Below are positions 52,745 through 61,340 of a stretch of DNA of 64,000 nt, one piece after another. Source of the stretch: Guptibacillus spartinae (GTDB lineage Bacteria > Bacillota > Bacilli > Bacillales > Guptibacillaceae). Below the pieces are notes generated by a model, which did not search any database, was not told the origin of the DNA, and saw only the letters and a program-made list of their open reading frames with translations. The DNA lies in the NCBI RefSeq assembly GCF_028610625.1, contig NZ_JAQQWU010000012.1:1-64000 (forward strand). The letters are read 5' to 3'. Numbering within the stretch: position 1 is the stretch's first letter; every line of letters begins with the position of its first letter. Made by a program: the position numbers and the translations under genes.

Positions 52745-52958
52745 ATAAATGCCACTCCCCAGTTACGCATTTCAGAAATATGATTGTACATAAGTCTTAG
52801 TTTCGCTATACTTTTAACTGTCATAAAAAATTCAAATGTATAAGTATAGTATAGCGCGTGTCGCTTCCTTTTTTCTTCCTAAATCTTCACTTTTTTTAGC
52901 TATTTACTCTTTATAGGAAGACAGCGTTATTGAATTTTATTAAAGGGGACCTCTTATC

Positions 52959-54023
52959 ATGAAAAGGCTAGTGCTATTAGGCGGCGGATACGGTGGTATG
53001 CGCATCCTACAGAAATTATTTTCATCTGATTTACCAGAAGACCTCACGATTACGCTTGTTGACCGGAATCCTTACCACAGTATGAAAACAGAATATTATG
53101 CGCTTGCTGCAGGCACAGCAAGTGATCATCACATACGTGTCCAATTTCCAGTTCACCAAAAGCTGGAAATTAAATACGGTGAAATTGAGGGAATTGATCT
53201 GGACGCCAATGAGATTCATTTGAAAGATGATGATCACCTCGCCTACGACACCCTTGTGATTGGTCTTGGATGTGAAGATAAGTATCATAATGTACCTGGT
53301 GCGGATGTTCATACCCTCAGCATTCAAACCATCGATTCTTCTAGAAGAACATACGAAACGTTGAACAACCTTAGCGCTAATTCAATTGTTGGAATTGTTG
53401 GTGCTGGCTTGAGTGGTGTTGAACTTGCCAGTGAACTTCACGAAAGCAGACCTGATCTCCAAATCAAACTTTTTGATCGTGGTCACACCATCCTCTCCGC
53501 CTTTCCTGAAAGACTTGGTAAATATGTTCAATCCTGGTTTGAAGAACGGCATGTAGAAGTTGTGAGTGAATCAAATATTACAAAAGTAGAACCAAATACG
53601 TTGTTTAATCACGGCGAACCCGTTCACTGCGATTCAATCGTTTGGACAGCCGGCATTCAGCCAAATAAACTTGTCCGTGATCTTGATGTAGAAAAAGATC
53701 CACAGCAGCGCGTCATTCTAAATGATGATCACTCCATACCCACTCACGGAAATGCCTTTGTCGTTGGAGACTGCGCAAGTTTGCCGCATGCCCCAAGCGC
53801 ACAGCTTGCTGAAGAACAGGCGGAACAAATTGCTCTTGTTTTACAAAAACTATGGAAAAACGAAACACCGCCAGCCCTACCACCAATTAAGATCAAGGGA
53901 ACCTTAGGCTCACTTGGTAGTAAGCATGGATTTGGCGTCATGGCAAATCGACCACTTACGGGTCGTGTGCCGCGTTTACTTAAGTCAGGAATCTTATGGA
54001 TGTATAAAAATCATAATGGTTAA
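52959..54023 (+). CDS. yutJ: Type II NADH dehydrogenase-like flavoprotein (YutJ)
   Basis: 354 residues: FAD motif VLLGGGYGGMRILQ, NAD motif VGIVGAGLSGVELASEL and closing FVVGDCASLPHA. Shorter than NDH-2 of the YumB type, with little C-terminal membrane-binding part beyond LLKSGILWMYKNH. It should oxidise NAD(P)H and pass electrons to a quinone or other acceptor. A paralogue lies 16 kb away. Confidence 0.92.
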   Translation: MKRLVLLGGGYGGMRILQKLFSSDLPEDLTITLVDRNPYHSMKTEYYALAAGTASDHHIRVQFPVHQKLEIKYGEIEGIDLDANEIHLKDDDHLAYDTLVIGLGCEDKYHNVPGADVHTLSIQTIDSSRRTYETLNNLSANSIVGIVGAGLSGVELASELHESRPDLQIKLFDRGHTILSAFPERLGKYVQSWFEERHVEVVSESNITKVEPNTLFNHGEPVHCDSIVWTAGIQPNKLVRDLDVEKDPQQRVILNDDHSIPTHGNAFVVGDCASLPHAPSAQLAEEQAEQIALVLQKLWKNETPPALPPIKIKGTLGSLGSKHGFGVMANRPLTGRVPRLLKSGILWMYKNHNG

Positions 54024-54027
54024 GGCA

Positions 54028-54058
54028 AAACCCCTCTACTAACTTAGTGGAGGGGTTT
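54028..54058 (+). terminator. Terminator of yutJ
   Basis: Stem AAACCCCTC/GAGGGGTTT extended by ACT/AGT, ending TTTCTTGG. Confidence 0.85.
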
Positions 54059-54110
54059 CTTGGTTAAAAGCTTACAAAAAGTAGAGATGAATCACCGAAT
54101 GACCCTCTGT

Positions 54111-54320
54111 TTAATTCACAAAATGTGTATGCTTCGTTTTCCACTTTTCAAGGGCGATAGATAACCAGAAGCTATAGATCCCTAAAGTTACAATCAAATT
54201 GATCCAATTACCAAAAGCTCCACTACAGTGCTATCAAATCGAAGGCGTCTTCCACCAATTACCTATGTGTCTTGCTTTCCATAAATAAATCATTATGTAA
54301 ACCAAGGATAACAAATCCAA
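54111..54320 (-). pseudogene. Decayed small membrane-protein gene (YjgN/DUF898-like)
   Basis: Four collinear fragments on the minus strand in shifting frames reconstruct one protein: WICYPWFT, MIYLWKARH, VIGGRRLRFDST, then CSGAFGNWINLI and TLGIYSFWLSIALEKWKTKHTHF. The order and spacing match proteins with repeated LFGNWI..TLGIYxFWLxI..KWKxKHT modules. At least three frameshifts separate the fragments, and no start is visible. The terminator of yuzD lies just upstream. Confidence 0.6.
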
Positions 54321-54412
54321 CTGATTCTGTTTCCAATGTCTATCTCTCCTAATAAATAAATGAATAATAACAACCCCTATATGTTATTATCCATTTATTT
54401 CCTTCTCGAGGA

Positions 54413-54445
54413 ATAAAAAAAGAGCAAGTTGTATTCAACTCGCTC
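54413..54445 (-). terminator. Terminator of yuzD
   Basis: Stem GAGCGAGTTG/CAACTTGCTC (one mismatch) with a 4-nt loop followed by TTTTTTTATTCC on the minus strand. Confidence 0.85.
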
Positions 54446-54455
54446 GTCTTGCATT

Positions 54456-54764
54456 TTATGCCGTAGCTGATTGGTCTTCCAAAACCGCATATAGATCTTT
54501 TAATCTTGGATTTCCTTCTGATACAATTTCATTTCGAACTACGATAACAGGATAAAATAGATCTTCTTCTACCACTTTAGCAGCGAAAATGGCTTCTGCT
54601 CCTGAAAGCTGACTATGAATATCAATATATCGAACGGCAATTTGGCGATCTGGATATTTCCGATCAAGGGCCGCTTTTAGCCATTCTGCTGTTTCTTCTG
54701 AAGAAGGCAGGTTCACACAGCTTGCACAGCGTTCGCCCGCTCCATAGACGAGTACTTCTTCCAT
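54456..54764 (-). CDS. yuzD: YuzD family protein (DUF1462)
   Basis: 102 residues, thioredoxin-like: VLVYGAGERCASCVNLPSS carries CxxC at about 13-16, followed by VRYIDIHSQ and YPVIVVRNEIV with a cis-proline position as in thioredoxin folds. Redox or metal role likely but unproven. Same neighbourhood as in B. subtilis, divergent from yutI. Confidence 0.92.
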   Translation of the reverse strand: MEEVLVYGAGERCASCVNLPSSEETAEWLKAALDRKYPDRQIAVRYIDIHSQLSGAEAIFAAKVVEEDLFYPVIVVRNEIVSEGNPRLKDLYAVLEDQSATA

Positions 54765-54915
54765 GATGAAAAACGTCCTTTCTATTCAATCCATTTACCT
54801 TTATTGTACCTTATCCGAAAGAGACAGAAAAGAACCATTCGCCTTTTTTCATCTATGCCATTGCTTCCCTGTATGTTCCATCTTGAATCTCATTTCATAC
54901 CATGATAAAGTAGAG

Positions 54916-54930
54916 TGAGAATAATAATCA
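54916..54930. promoter_or_regulatory. Fur-like box upstream of yutI
   Basis: TGAGAATAATAATCA differs from the Fur 7-1-7 consensus TGATAATnATTATCA at two positions. It lies about 70 bp before yutI and 150 bp before yuzD. Confidence 0.4.
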
Positions 54931-54997
54931 TTCCACAATAACACATAGATTTTTTACATCATCATTAGTATAATGGAAGTATGAAGGGAGTCGATGA

Positions 54998-55222
54998 ATG
55001 ATGCAAGAGCAAGTACAAGATGTATTGAATAAACTGCGTCCATTCCTCCTGCGTGACGGCGGAGACGTAGAGCTTGTAGACATCGAAGAAGGCGTAGTAA
55101 AAGTACGTTTAATGGGAGCGTGCGGCAGCTGCCCTAGTTCCACAATTACACTTAAAGCTGGGATCGAACGCGCACTACTTGAAGAAGTTCCTGGTGTAAC
55201 AGAACTTGAGCAAGTATTTTAA
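54998..55222 (+). CDS. yutI: NifU-like iron-sulfur scaffold (YutI)
   Basis: 74 residues, the NifU C-terminal (Nfu) domain alone: [20 protein letters not shown] and the CxxC site in GACGSCPSS. Two subunits bind one 4Fe-4S cluster and hand it to apo-enzymes such as lipoyl synthase. AAGGGAGTCGATGA precedes the first of two ATGs. Confidence 0.96.
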   Translation: MMQEQVQDVLNKLRPFLLRDGGDVELVDIEEGVVKVRLMGACGSCPSSTITLKAGIERALLEEVPGVTELEQVF

Positions 55223-55235
55223 ATCAAACACATTC

Positions 55236-55264
55236 CTCCCCTCCGTTTTGGAGGGGAGTTTTTA
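55236..55264 (+). terminator. Terminator of yutI
   Basis: Perfect 9-bp stem CTCCCCTCC/GGAGGGGAG, 5-nt loop, then TTTTTATG. Confidence 0.93.
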
Positions 55265-55268
55265 TGCT

Positions 55269-56270
55269 TTAACTTAACCAATCCACACGTCTCATTTGAC
55301 CCCCATAATCTCCCATTAACTCCTGAAATAACAAACGATACACTTCCTCGCGCTCGCCTTCTCTTCTCACAAATTTCTTTAAATTTAAGAAGCTTCGTTC
55401 TTTCTCCTTCAAATTGCCGTCACTATAATAATGCTCAACCGTTTCAACATAAGGAAGCGGGAAAAGCAAACGAGCATATAATAGGTTCCAGTCCATCTGA
55501 TTCAGCGTACGGCGTTCATGATAGTCCCATAAAAACTGCCTAATGGCTTCGAAATTGCCATCTCCTTCTACTAGTTCATATCGCACCCATTCGGCAAGGT
55601 CTCTAGCCGGATGATCTAATATAAAATCGTTCGGAAAAAGTCCATCTGAATTCCTGCGGTATTTTGCGGTGTAGCGATTAAAAGCAAGCGTTCTCACTTG
55701 AAAAGGATTCATTCCTGTATCGATGCCACAATCAACAATATACTGAATCGCATTTTCAGCTAATCCAGAATAATATGGAAAGGTTTCAATAAACCATTCA
55801 TCAAATTCTCGATGAGACTGTCCCTGATTTTTCAATTCTTCTCGAAAAGATTCCAGCTGATCCATTCGATACTGCCATCTTAACTGCCATGGTTGTATTT
55901 CCGGTAATTCCGTGTAAGAAGCTAGAAGGTTTCCTCCCTTTCGATGAAGTAACGCCAGACGACTCCCATCACGATAATGGGTGTGATTCAATCGTTGATA
56001 TGGTTTTTGATAAAGGACATAAGCTTCATTTTGGATTGTCTCCACATACTTTCCTCTTCTTGAAGCAAGCGGCAGCATCGTCGGTTCGTTTTGTTGATTA
56101 AAATAATTTGCCACCATAACATACCACGGAAACTCACTTTCCTGCTCTATTTGCGCTCGTTTTAAAATAAACTCGGATTGGTCTGAACTCCGAAGAACAT
56201 AACTACCATTTTCCTCATTTTGTAAATCAATCACAATGCCATATTGATGAAAAATCTCGCGCTCTAACAT
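55269..56270 (-). CDS. yutH: Spore coat-associated kinase-like protein (YutH)
   Basis: 333 residues of the CotS/CotI/YutH group, with a degraded protein-kinase-like fold (SEFILKRAQIEQE; SRLALLHRKGG; QMDWNLLYARLLFPLPYVE). A spore-coat association is established for YutH in B. subtilis; enzymatic activity is doubtful because no intact HxD/DFG motifs are visible. Transcribed alone between convergent yutI and divergent yutG. Confidence 0.92.
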   Translation of the reverse strand: MLEREIFHQYGIVIDLQNEENGSYVLRSSDQSEFILKRAQIEQESEFPWYVMVANYFNQQNEPTMLPLASRRGKYVETIQNEAYVLYQKPYQRLNHTHYRDGSRLALLHRKGGNLLASYTELPEIQPWQLRWQYRMDQLESFREELKNQGQSHREFDEWFIETFPYYSGLAENAIQYIVDCGIDTGMNPFQVRTLAFNRYTAKYRRNSDGLFPNDFILDHPARDLAEWVRYELVEGDGNFEAIRQFLWDYHERRTLNQMDWNLLYARLLFPLPYVETVEHYYSDGNLKEKERSFLNLKKFVRREGEREEVYRLLFQELMGDYGGQMRRVDWLS

Positions 56271-56439
56271 GCTAACCCTCCGACATTTCGTCTTTGTATG
56301 TCTACTATATGCCTAATGCGCCCAATCGGTGTAATCGCTTCTTTTAAACTTTATTGTCATATTTCTCTGCCTTTCTCCATATACTAATATAATCAACTCT
56401 ATCCATTACCAATTTACTATAAAGTTAGGTGGGACTAGA

Positions 56440-56937
56440 ATGGGCCAAGAATCTATGGACCTTGTCGAAAAAGCAGCAAGAAGTAAATTAAAAGAACGCG
56501 GCGTCGAAATTAAAGATATTGCAGATCTCGTCTATTACCTTCAAGAAAAATATCACCCTAACCTTCAAATCGAGACGTGTATTCAAAATGTGGAGCGGGT
56601 GCTTTCAAAAAGAGAAGTTCAAAATGCTGTATTAACGGGTATTCAGCTTGATGAATTGACCGAGAGAAAGTTGCTAGATCAACCGCTTCAAGATATCTTA
56701 ATGAAAGATGAAGGATTATACGGGGTGGATGAAATTATTGCTTTATCCATCGTGAATGTATATGGATCCATAGGATTTACAAACTATGGATTTATTGATA
56801 AACAAAAACCAGGCATTCTTGAACGCTTAAACGATAAAACGACAGGTGAATGTCACACATATCTTGATGATATTGTTGGAGCAATTGCAGCTGCTGCTTC
56901 AAGCCGTCTCGCGCATCGAGCACAAAAAACGGAATAA
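56440..56937 (+). CDS. yutG: Phosphatidylglycerophosphatase A-like protein (YutG)
   Basis: 165 residues of the PgpA superfamily: EGLYGVDEIIALSIVNVYGS and GFTNYGFIDKQKPGILERL are conserved blocks, and the C-terminal DDIVGAIAAAASSRLAHR fits. It lacks the long membrane spans of proteobacterial PgpA. B. subtilis YutG-type proteins are annotated as phosphatidylglycerophosphatases; activity here is by homology. Confidence 0.9.
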   Translation: MGQESMDLVEKAARSKLKERGVEIKDIADLVYYLQEKYHPNLQIETCIQNVERVLSKREVQNAVLTGIQLDELTERKLLDQPLQDILMKDEGLYGVDEIIALSIVNVYGSIGFTNYGFIDKQKPGILERLNDKTTGECHTYLDDIVGAIAAAASSRLAHRAQKTE

Positions 56938-56945
56938 ACGAACAT

Positions 56946-56970
56946 AAAAACGCCCTCTCGGGGCGTTTTT
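56946..56970. terminator. Bidirectional terminator between yutG and yutF
   Basis: Stem AAAAACGCCC/GGGCGTTTTT with a short loop; it touches the yutF stop codon. Confidence 0.92.
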
Positions 56971-57733
56971 ATATGTTCCATTCATCTAATGTTTCAACAG
57001 TATAAGTTGGGAGCTTTTCCACTGACTCCAAGTGCTCTTTCGTCGTGACACCCGTGTGCACAAGAAGGGTATCCAATCCTGCGTTAATCCCTGCGAGAAT
57101 ATCCGTCCGATAATTATCCCCTACCATTAACGTTTCTTGTTTAGCTGTGCCAAGTTGTGCCAAAGCTTGTTCCATAATAATTGGTTCGGGTTTCCCAATA
57201 AAGATCGGATCTACTTCTGTTGAGACAGAAACCACTGAAGTCAAAGATCCGTTCCCAGGTAGCAAACCACGTTCTGTTGGGATTGCGATATCGCCATTTG
57301 TTGAAATAAATGTTGCTCCATTTCGAACGGCAATACACGCCTTCGCAAATTTTTCATACGTGATGGAGCGGTCGATCCCAACAACGACGTAATCCGGATT
57401 GTCGTCTTGAATGGTTAAGCCCACATCTGTTAAAGCATCTCGAATTCCTTCTTCGCCGATAACATAAACTGTTGCATCATTCTTCTCATTTGAAATGTAG
57501 CTCGCCGTTGCCATGCTTGTTGTAAACACGTGATCTGGAGTACAAGGAACACCAAAATCCTCAAGCTTCTCTGATACTTGTTCTTTCCGTTTAGATGAAT
57601 TGTTCGTCACAAATAAATAAGGAAGATTGGCTTCCTTTAAACGTTTCACAAATTCTACTGCTTCGTGAATCTTTTCAGTGCCACGGTACATCGTACCATC
57701 AAGATCAATTAAGTATCCTTTATAATTTTTCAT
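56969..57733 (-). CDS. yutF: HAD-IIA hydrolase (NagD/YutF family)
   Basis: 254 residues: nucleophile aspartates in YLIDLDGTMYRG (motif I), FVTNNSSKR (motif II), GKPEPIIMEQAL with the lysine, and MVGDNYRTDILAG (motif IV). Cap C2 type. It hydrolyses phosphomonoesters, with UMP or sugar phosphates known for relatives; the physiological substrate is uncertain. Confidence 0.95.
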   Translation of the reverse strand: MKNYKGYLIDLDGTMYRGTEKIHEAVEFVKRLKEANLPYLFVTNNSSKRKEQVSEKLEDFGVPCTPDHVFTTSMATASYISNEKNDATVYVIGEEGIRDALTDVGLTIQDDNPDYVVVGIDRSITYEKFAKACIAVRNGATFISTNGDIAIPTERGLLPGNGSLTSVVSVSTEVDPIFIGKPEPIIMEQALAQLGTAKQETLMVGDNYRTDILAGINAGLDTLLVHTGVTTKEHLESVEKLPTYTVETLDEWNI

Positions 57734-57776
57734 TTTCTTCGTATCCTCCTTAGACTATTCATTATCCAATCCATAA

Positions 57777-57806
57777 GAAAACCGCTTCCATAAATGAAAG
57801 CGGTTC
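57777..57806 (-). terminator. Hairpin downstream of yutE
   Basis: Stem AACCGCTT/AAGCGGTT with a 10-nt loop, followed by TTCTTATGG on the minus strand; a moderate terminator. Confidence 0.5.
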
Positions 57807-57923
57807 CTATTATCATGTTTTGAAATGAAAAAAGTTCTAGCCTGGTTTTTAATCATTTTCATCACAAAACACCTGACTTTCTTTGAAATGTAGAATTAGT
57901 TTAGTTCATTCCTGGCCCAAAAC

Positions 57924-58370
57924 TCAACTATTTTGATCAGGAAGGAAAGCAGATACTGCTCCTAATTCTTGAGTTAAGTACTTTCTTATATCATCAGGAA
58001 ACTGCTCCAGCGCACTGAGATTGTTCCTTAGGTTTTGCTCCAATGCCTCATGATCTAGATGAACATATTGTTGCATCAATGGTTTTCTCATGCTGACAAC
58101 ATTCTTCAGCATCCTTGCATTTTCGGAGGAGACTACTTTTTCATCAGACAAGATTTCAATAATATCCTCGTAACTACCTGGGTCACGCATGATAAATCCA
58201 TCAATCATACTATTCCCTACGTCAATCATACTTTCAATAAACACATGATGAAGTCTTTCTAAGCTAAGTAAGTGAAGATCTGTTTGAAAAGAACTTTCTT
58301 TCAATATCCCAATCATTTTATCAAAATAAACAAGCTGTTCTTCAATTTTTTTACGATCTACAAAATACAT
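57924..58370 (-). CDS. yutE: DUF86/HepT-like protein (YutE)
   Basis: 148 residues, all helical. It matches DUF86, the family of HepT toxins: HHVFIESMIDVGNSMID and VSMRKPLMQQYVHLD. The HepT catalytic RNxxxHxY motif appears here as RKPLMQQY, so the histidine is missing. No MNT antitoxin gene is adjacent. It is therefore more likely a housekeeping relative than a toxin. The second in-frame ATG, 7 nt after AGGTG, is chosen. Confidence 0.9.
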   Translation of the reverse strand: MYFVDRKKIEEQLVYFDKMIGILKESSFQTDLHLLSLERLHHVFIESMIDVGNSMIDGFIMRDPGSYEDIIEILSDEKVVSSENARMLKNVVSMRKPLMQQYVHLDHEALEQNLRNNLSALEQFPDDIRKYLTQELGAVSAFLPDQNS

Positions 58371-58521
58371 CTGCATACACCTGCCTTTAATCCACTCAAT
58401 CGAAATTCTATTCTATAGTGTATCATAACCACAAATGCAAAAGCTTACATTTTAAACGAAAGCTTATTTGAGAACGCTTCATAAGATGGTATGATAGCCT
58501 TAACTAGAAAAGGAGGGTGCT

Positions 58522-58797
58522 ATGATGGAAGATGAACGACTCATCTACGACGAACAAGAGGCCACTGAAGCTAGGTTCGTGTGCTTTATGGGAAGCAATC
58601 ATCGGTTTGACCTTTGTATTGTAAAATCAGATCGCTTTTATGGAAAATCGTTAGTCCTCGATATTCAAGGAGGCAAATTTGCAATTATCGGCCACGATGA
58701 TCTAAATGAGCCAGGAAACCTCGAGCATGCTTACTCTCTTAATGAGGAAGATGCAGAAGAACTTCGCAACTTCTTAAGAGAAGTGTTAAGTCACTAA
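58522..58797 (+). CDS. DUF3055 family protein
   Basis: 91 residues, cytoplasmic: EARFVCFMGSNHRFDLCIV, DRFYGKSLVLDIQGGKFAIIG and EDAEELRNFL match the DUF3055 family, whose function is unknown. AAGGAGGGTGCT precedes two adjacent ATGs; the first is kept. Confidence 0.88.
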   Translation: MMEDERLIYDEQEATEARFVCFMGSNHRFDLCIVKSDRFYGKSLVLDIQGGKFAIIGHDDLNEPGNLEHAYSLNEEDAEELRNFLREVLSH

Positions 58798-58846
58798 TAT
58801 TTTATAAGGCAATGAATACACTACCTTTTAAAGGTGGTGTTTATTC

Positions 58847-59116
58847 ATGTTTGATGATGAAGAGTATCAAGACTTTGCCAATGTAGAAAAAGGACGAAAT
58901 TATGTCCTTCCTGAAGATACCCCAGAAGGGCCTTATGGTTCTCCGGTCAATAAAAAGCTTGGTAAAACGACTCCATGGCGAGAAGGACAGCGCTCCTATA
59001 GTGCATTTAACTACGAAAACAAAAACCTACACCAACACTTACCCCGCCAGGATCCTGGCTCACACCCACCACATGATGATCCAGAAAAGGACTCTGAAAA
59101 ACCATATAAAGCATAA
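58847..59116 (+). CDS. Conserved small hydrophilic protein of Bacillaceae
   Basis: 89 residues, charged and proline-rich, predicted mostly unstructured: NVEKGRNYVLPEDTPEGPYGSP, TPWREGQRSYSAFNYENK, LPRQDPGSHPPHDDP. Similar proteins occur in many bacilli as cytosolic proteins of unknown function; the recurring PEGPYGSP and SAFNYENK stretches are recognisable. AAAGGTGGTGTTTATTC precedes the ATG. Confidence 0.75.
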   Translation: MFDDEEYQDFANVEKGRNYVLPEDTPEGPYGSPVNKKLGKTTPWREGQRSYSAFNYENKNLHQHLPRQDPGSHPPHDDPEKDSEKPYKA

Positions 59117-59137
59117 GCCTGCTCAGGGCTTATGCTT
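59110..59137. terminator. Bidirectional terminator overlapping the stop codons
   Basis: Stem AGCATAAGCC/GGCTTATGCT with a 7-nt loop; its arms contain the TAA of the upstream gene and reach the yutD end. Confidence 0.75.
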
Positions 59138-59435
59138 CTTGCTGTTGCTTTTTGGGTTTTTCCTTCTTCTGTTTCTTTAGAACAAAATAGGGGCAGCCAA
59201 AATTGCAGTATTCATATAAATAATCCAGCACCGTACTGAATTTTGTATCAAACGTTGCTTTCTGATTGCGATCATCAAAAAAACCTTTTAATCGGAGTTG
59301 ACCGTATCCCCAATCACCGACAATATAGTCGTATTTATCTAGAATTTCACTATATCGAGCAAGAAAGGCTTCTTCATTCCAGCCCTCCCTTTCATCCTTC
59401 ATCAGCTCAAACGTATGTTGATTCACTTTTACCAT
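59130..59435 (-). CDS. yutD: YutD family protein (DUF1027)
   Basis: 101 residues with the family core DKYDYIVGDWGYGQLRLKGFF and EYCNFGCPYFVLKK, followed by a lysine/glutamine-rich tail. Function unknown; widespread in Firmicutes and next to yutC and lipA as in B. subtilis. Confidence 0.95.
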   Translation of the reverse strand: MVKVNQHTFELMKDEREGWNEEAFLARYSEILDKYDYIVGDWGYGQLRLKGFFDDRNQKATFDTKFSTVLDYLYEYCNFGCPYFVLKKQKKEKPKKQQQEA

Positions 59436-59560
59436 GCTATTCCCTCATTTCAAATGGGCTCATTAGTCTAATGATACCTTTTTTATTGGAATTGTCCAAG
59501 TAATACCAGGAAAAAAGAAACTCTGTTCGGTCATGATAACAGTATGGAGGTGAAGATAAA

Positions 59561-60220
59561 ATGAAAAAACACATACTGCTTATTCTGCCACTTGCAATAG
59601 GAATCACTGCCTGCCAGGGAGAAAACGCGACTGATTCCTTTGATCATGCGGATTTAACACCTGTTAAAACAGACCCTGAAGAATACGGAATGAATACAGC
59701 AGACTCACAAAAAAAATCAAAAAAAGGCGGATTTGGCTACGTTCGCCACACGAGAAATACGAACAACATGAATTCTCAAAAGCAACCTGAGAATATTGCT
59801 TATCTTGATCGCGATCGCCTATCGGATATGATCGGTTCAATGGCTATTGTTCTTCCATACGTGAACGATGTGGCAACACTCGTAACGGATGAAGAAGTGC
59901 TGATCGCTTACAAATCGACAACGAAAGATCGTGATGCAACAGCTGATCAAGTAAAGAAAACGGCCCTGTCGGTTATTCCAAGATACTATCATGTCTACGT
60001 ATCCGATGAAGAAGGAATGATTGCAGAAGTCGAACGCTACCAGAATGCATCTACCGCAAATGGCGAACTCGATAAAAGCATTGAAGAAACCATTGCAAAA
60101 ATGAAAAAAGCACCACAAGGGAAAAAAGTAAGTGATGGAGAAAACGAGAACGGTGAAATGAAAGGCGAAATGAATGACGAGTTAAACGATACAGAAGGAA
60201 AAGAAATGATGTCGAAGTAA
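59561..60220 (+). CDS. yutC: YhcN/YlaJ family sporulation lipoprotein (YutC)
   Basis: 219 residues: signal peptide with lipobox ITAC (cysteine 18), a polar linker (about 25-80), the YhcN/YlaJ domain (DRDRLSDMIGSMAIVLPYVN, TALSVIPRYYHVYVSDEE) and a glutamate/lysine-rich tail. Family members are spore lipoproteins affecting germination or the spore membrane. Gene order with lipA agrees with yutC. Confidence 0.9.
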   Translation: MKKHILLILPLAIGITACQGENATDSFDHADLTPVKTDPEEYGMNTADSQKKSKKGGFGYVRHTRNTNNMNSQKQPENIAYLDRDRLSDMIGSMAIVLPYVNDVATLVTDEEVLIAYKSTTKDRDATADQVKKTALSVIPRYYHVYVSDEEGMIAEVERYQNASTANGELDKSIEETIAKMKKAPQGKKVSDGENENGEMKGEMNDELNDTEGKEMMSK

Positions 60221-60252
60221 AAAAATCGGCCCTCTACAGGCCGATTTTTTCT
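60221..60252. terminator. Bidirectional terminator between yutC and lipA
   Basis: Perfect 11-bp stem AAAAATCGGCC/GGCCGATTTTT with a 7-nt loop. Confidence 0.93.
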
Positions 60253-60270
60253 AGTTTATTGACAAGCGAC

Positions 60271-61167
60271 TTAATTTGATGCTTGTTTCGCAGCATTAAC
60301 TTGCTCATCTGCATGGTAGGAAGAACGGACCATTGGACCAGATTCACAATGCTTAAACCCTTTTTCTAACGCGATATCTTTTAGCTCAAGAAATTCTTGT
60401 GGTGTCCAATACTTTTCTACCTTTAAATGCTTTTTCGAAGGCTGTAAATATTGACCAAGCGTGACGATATCAACATCGTGTGCACGGAGATCGTCCAGTG
60501 TTTGAATGATTTCCTCTTTTGTTTCTCCTAGTCCCAGCATAATGCTTGATTTCGTCGGAATTTCAGGGTTCATTTCCTTTGCACGCTGAAGAAACTCAAG
60601 CGTACGACGGTATTTTGCACGAGCTCGGACTCTTGGTGTTAAACGCTCAACCGTCTCAATATTATGGTTCATGATATCCGGTTTCGCATCCATAAGCGTT
60701 TCAAGTGCTTCGTATTGTCCGCCCATATCTGAAGGAAGGACTTCAATCGAGCAGAATGGATTTTTTCTACGAATAGCGCGAACCGTTTCAGCAAATACAG
60801 CAGCGCCGCCATCTTTTAAATCATCACGTGCTACGGCTGTAATCACAACGTGCTTCAAGCCCATTTGTTCAACCGAATCCGCTACGCGTTCAGGCTCTGC
60901 CCAATCAAGTTCAGTAGGAAGACCTGTTTTCACGGCACAGAAACGGCATGCGCGCGTGCAAACATCGCCAAGAATCATAAATGTCGCTGTTTTACGTACT
61001 GCCCAGCACTCATGAATATTAGGACAACGCGCTTCTTCGCAGACCGTATGTAGTTTCTTTTCACGCATCATCTTCTTAAGACCTTTATAGTTCTCGTTCG
61101 TATTTAATTTTATTTTCAACCATTCCGGTTTTCTTAAATACTCTTCTTTCTTACTCAATCCAATCAC
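60271..61167 (-). CDS. lipA: Lipoyl synthase
   Basis: 298 residues, radical SAM enzyme that inserts two sulfurs into octanoyl groups. Both 4Fe-4S sites are visible: auxiliary cluster cysteines in [15 protein letters not shown] and the radical SAM CxxxCxxC in VCTRACRFC; the C-terminal RSSYHADE serine (third auxiliary ligand) is present. It would receive clusters from YutI/YutM encoded nearby. Confidence 0.97.
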   Translation of the reverse strand: MIGLSKKEEYLRKPEWLKIKLNTNENYKGLKKMMREKKLHTVCEEARCPNIHECWAVRKTATFMILGDVCTRACRFCAVKTGLPTELDWAEPERVADSVEQMGLKHVVITAVARDDLKDGGAAVFAETVRAIRRKNPFCSIEVLPSDMGGQYEALETLMDAKPDIMNHNIETVERLTPRVRARAKYRRTLEFLQRAKEMNPEIPTKSSIMLGLGETKEEIIQTLDDLRAHDVDIVTLGQYLQPSKKHLKVEKYWTPQEFLELKDIALEKGFKHCESGPMVRSSYHADEQVNAAKQASN

Positions 61168-61340
61168 CTCACCTATCGCTTTTCTGTAATAAAGAATACC
61201 ATAGATAAACCTTCCATTCCATAAAAAGTGTGAATCTCTTGACGATTAAGACTTTAGACCTTCCATTATTTAGATCTAATGTTTTACGTTTTGAAAAGCA
61301 AACTAAGTGTAATGACAAATAACGAAAGGAGAAGAAACGA

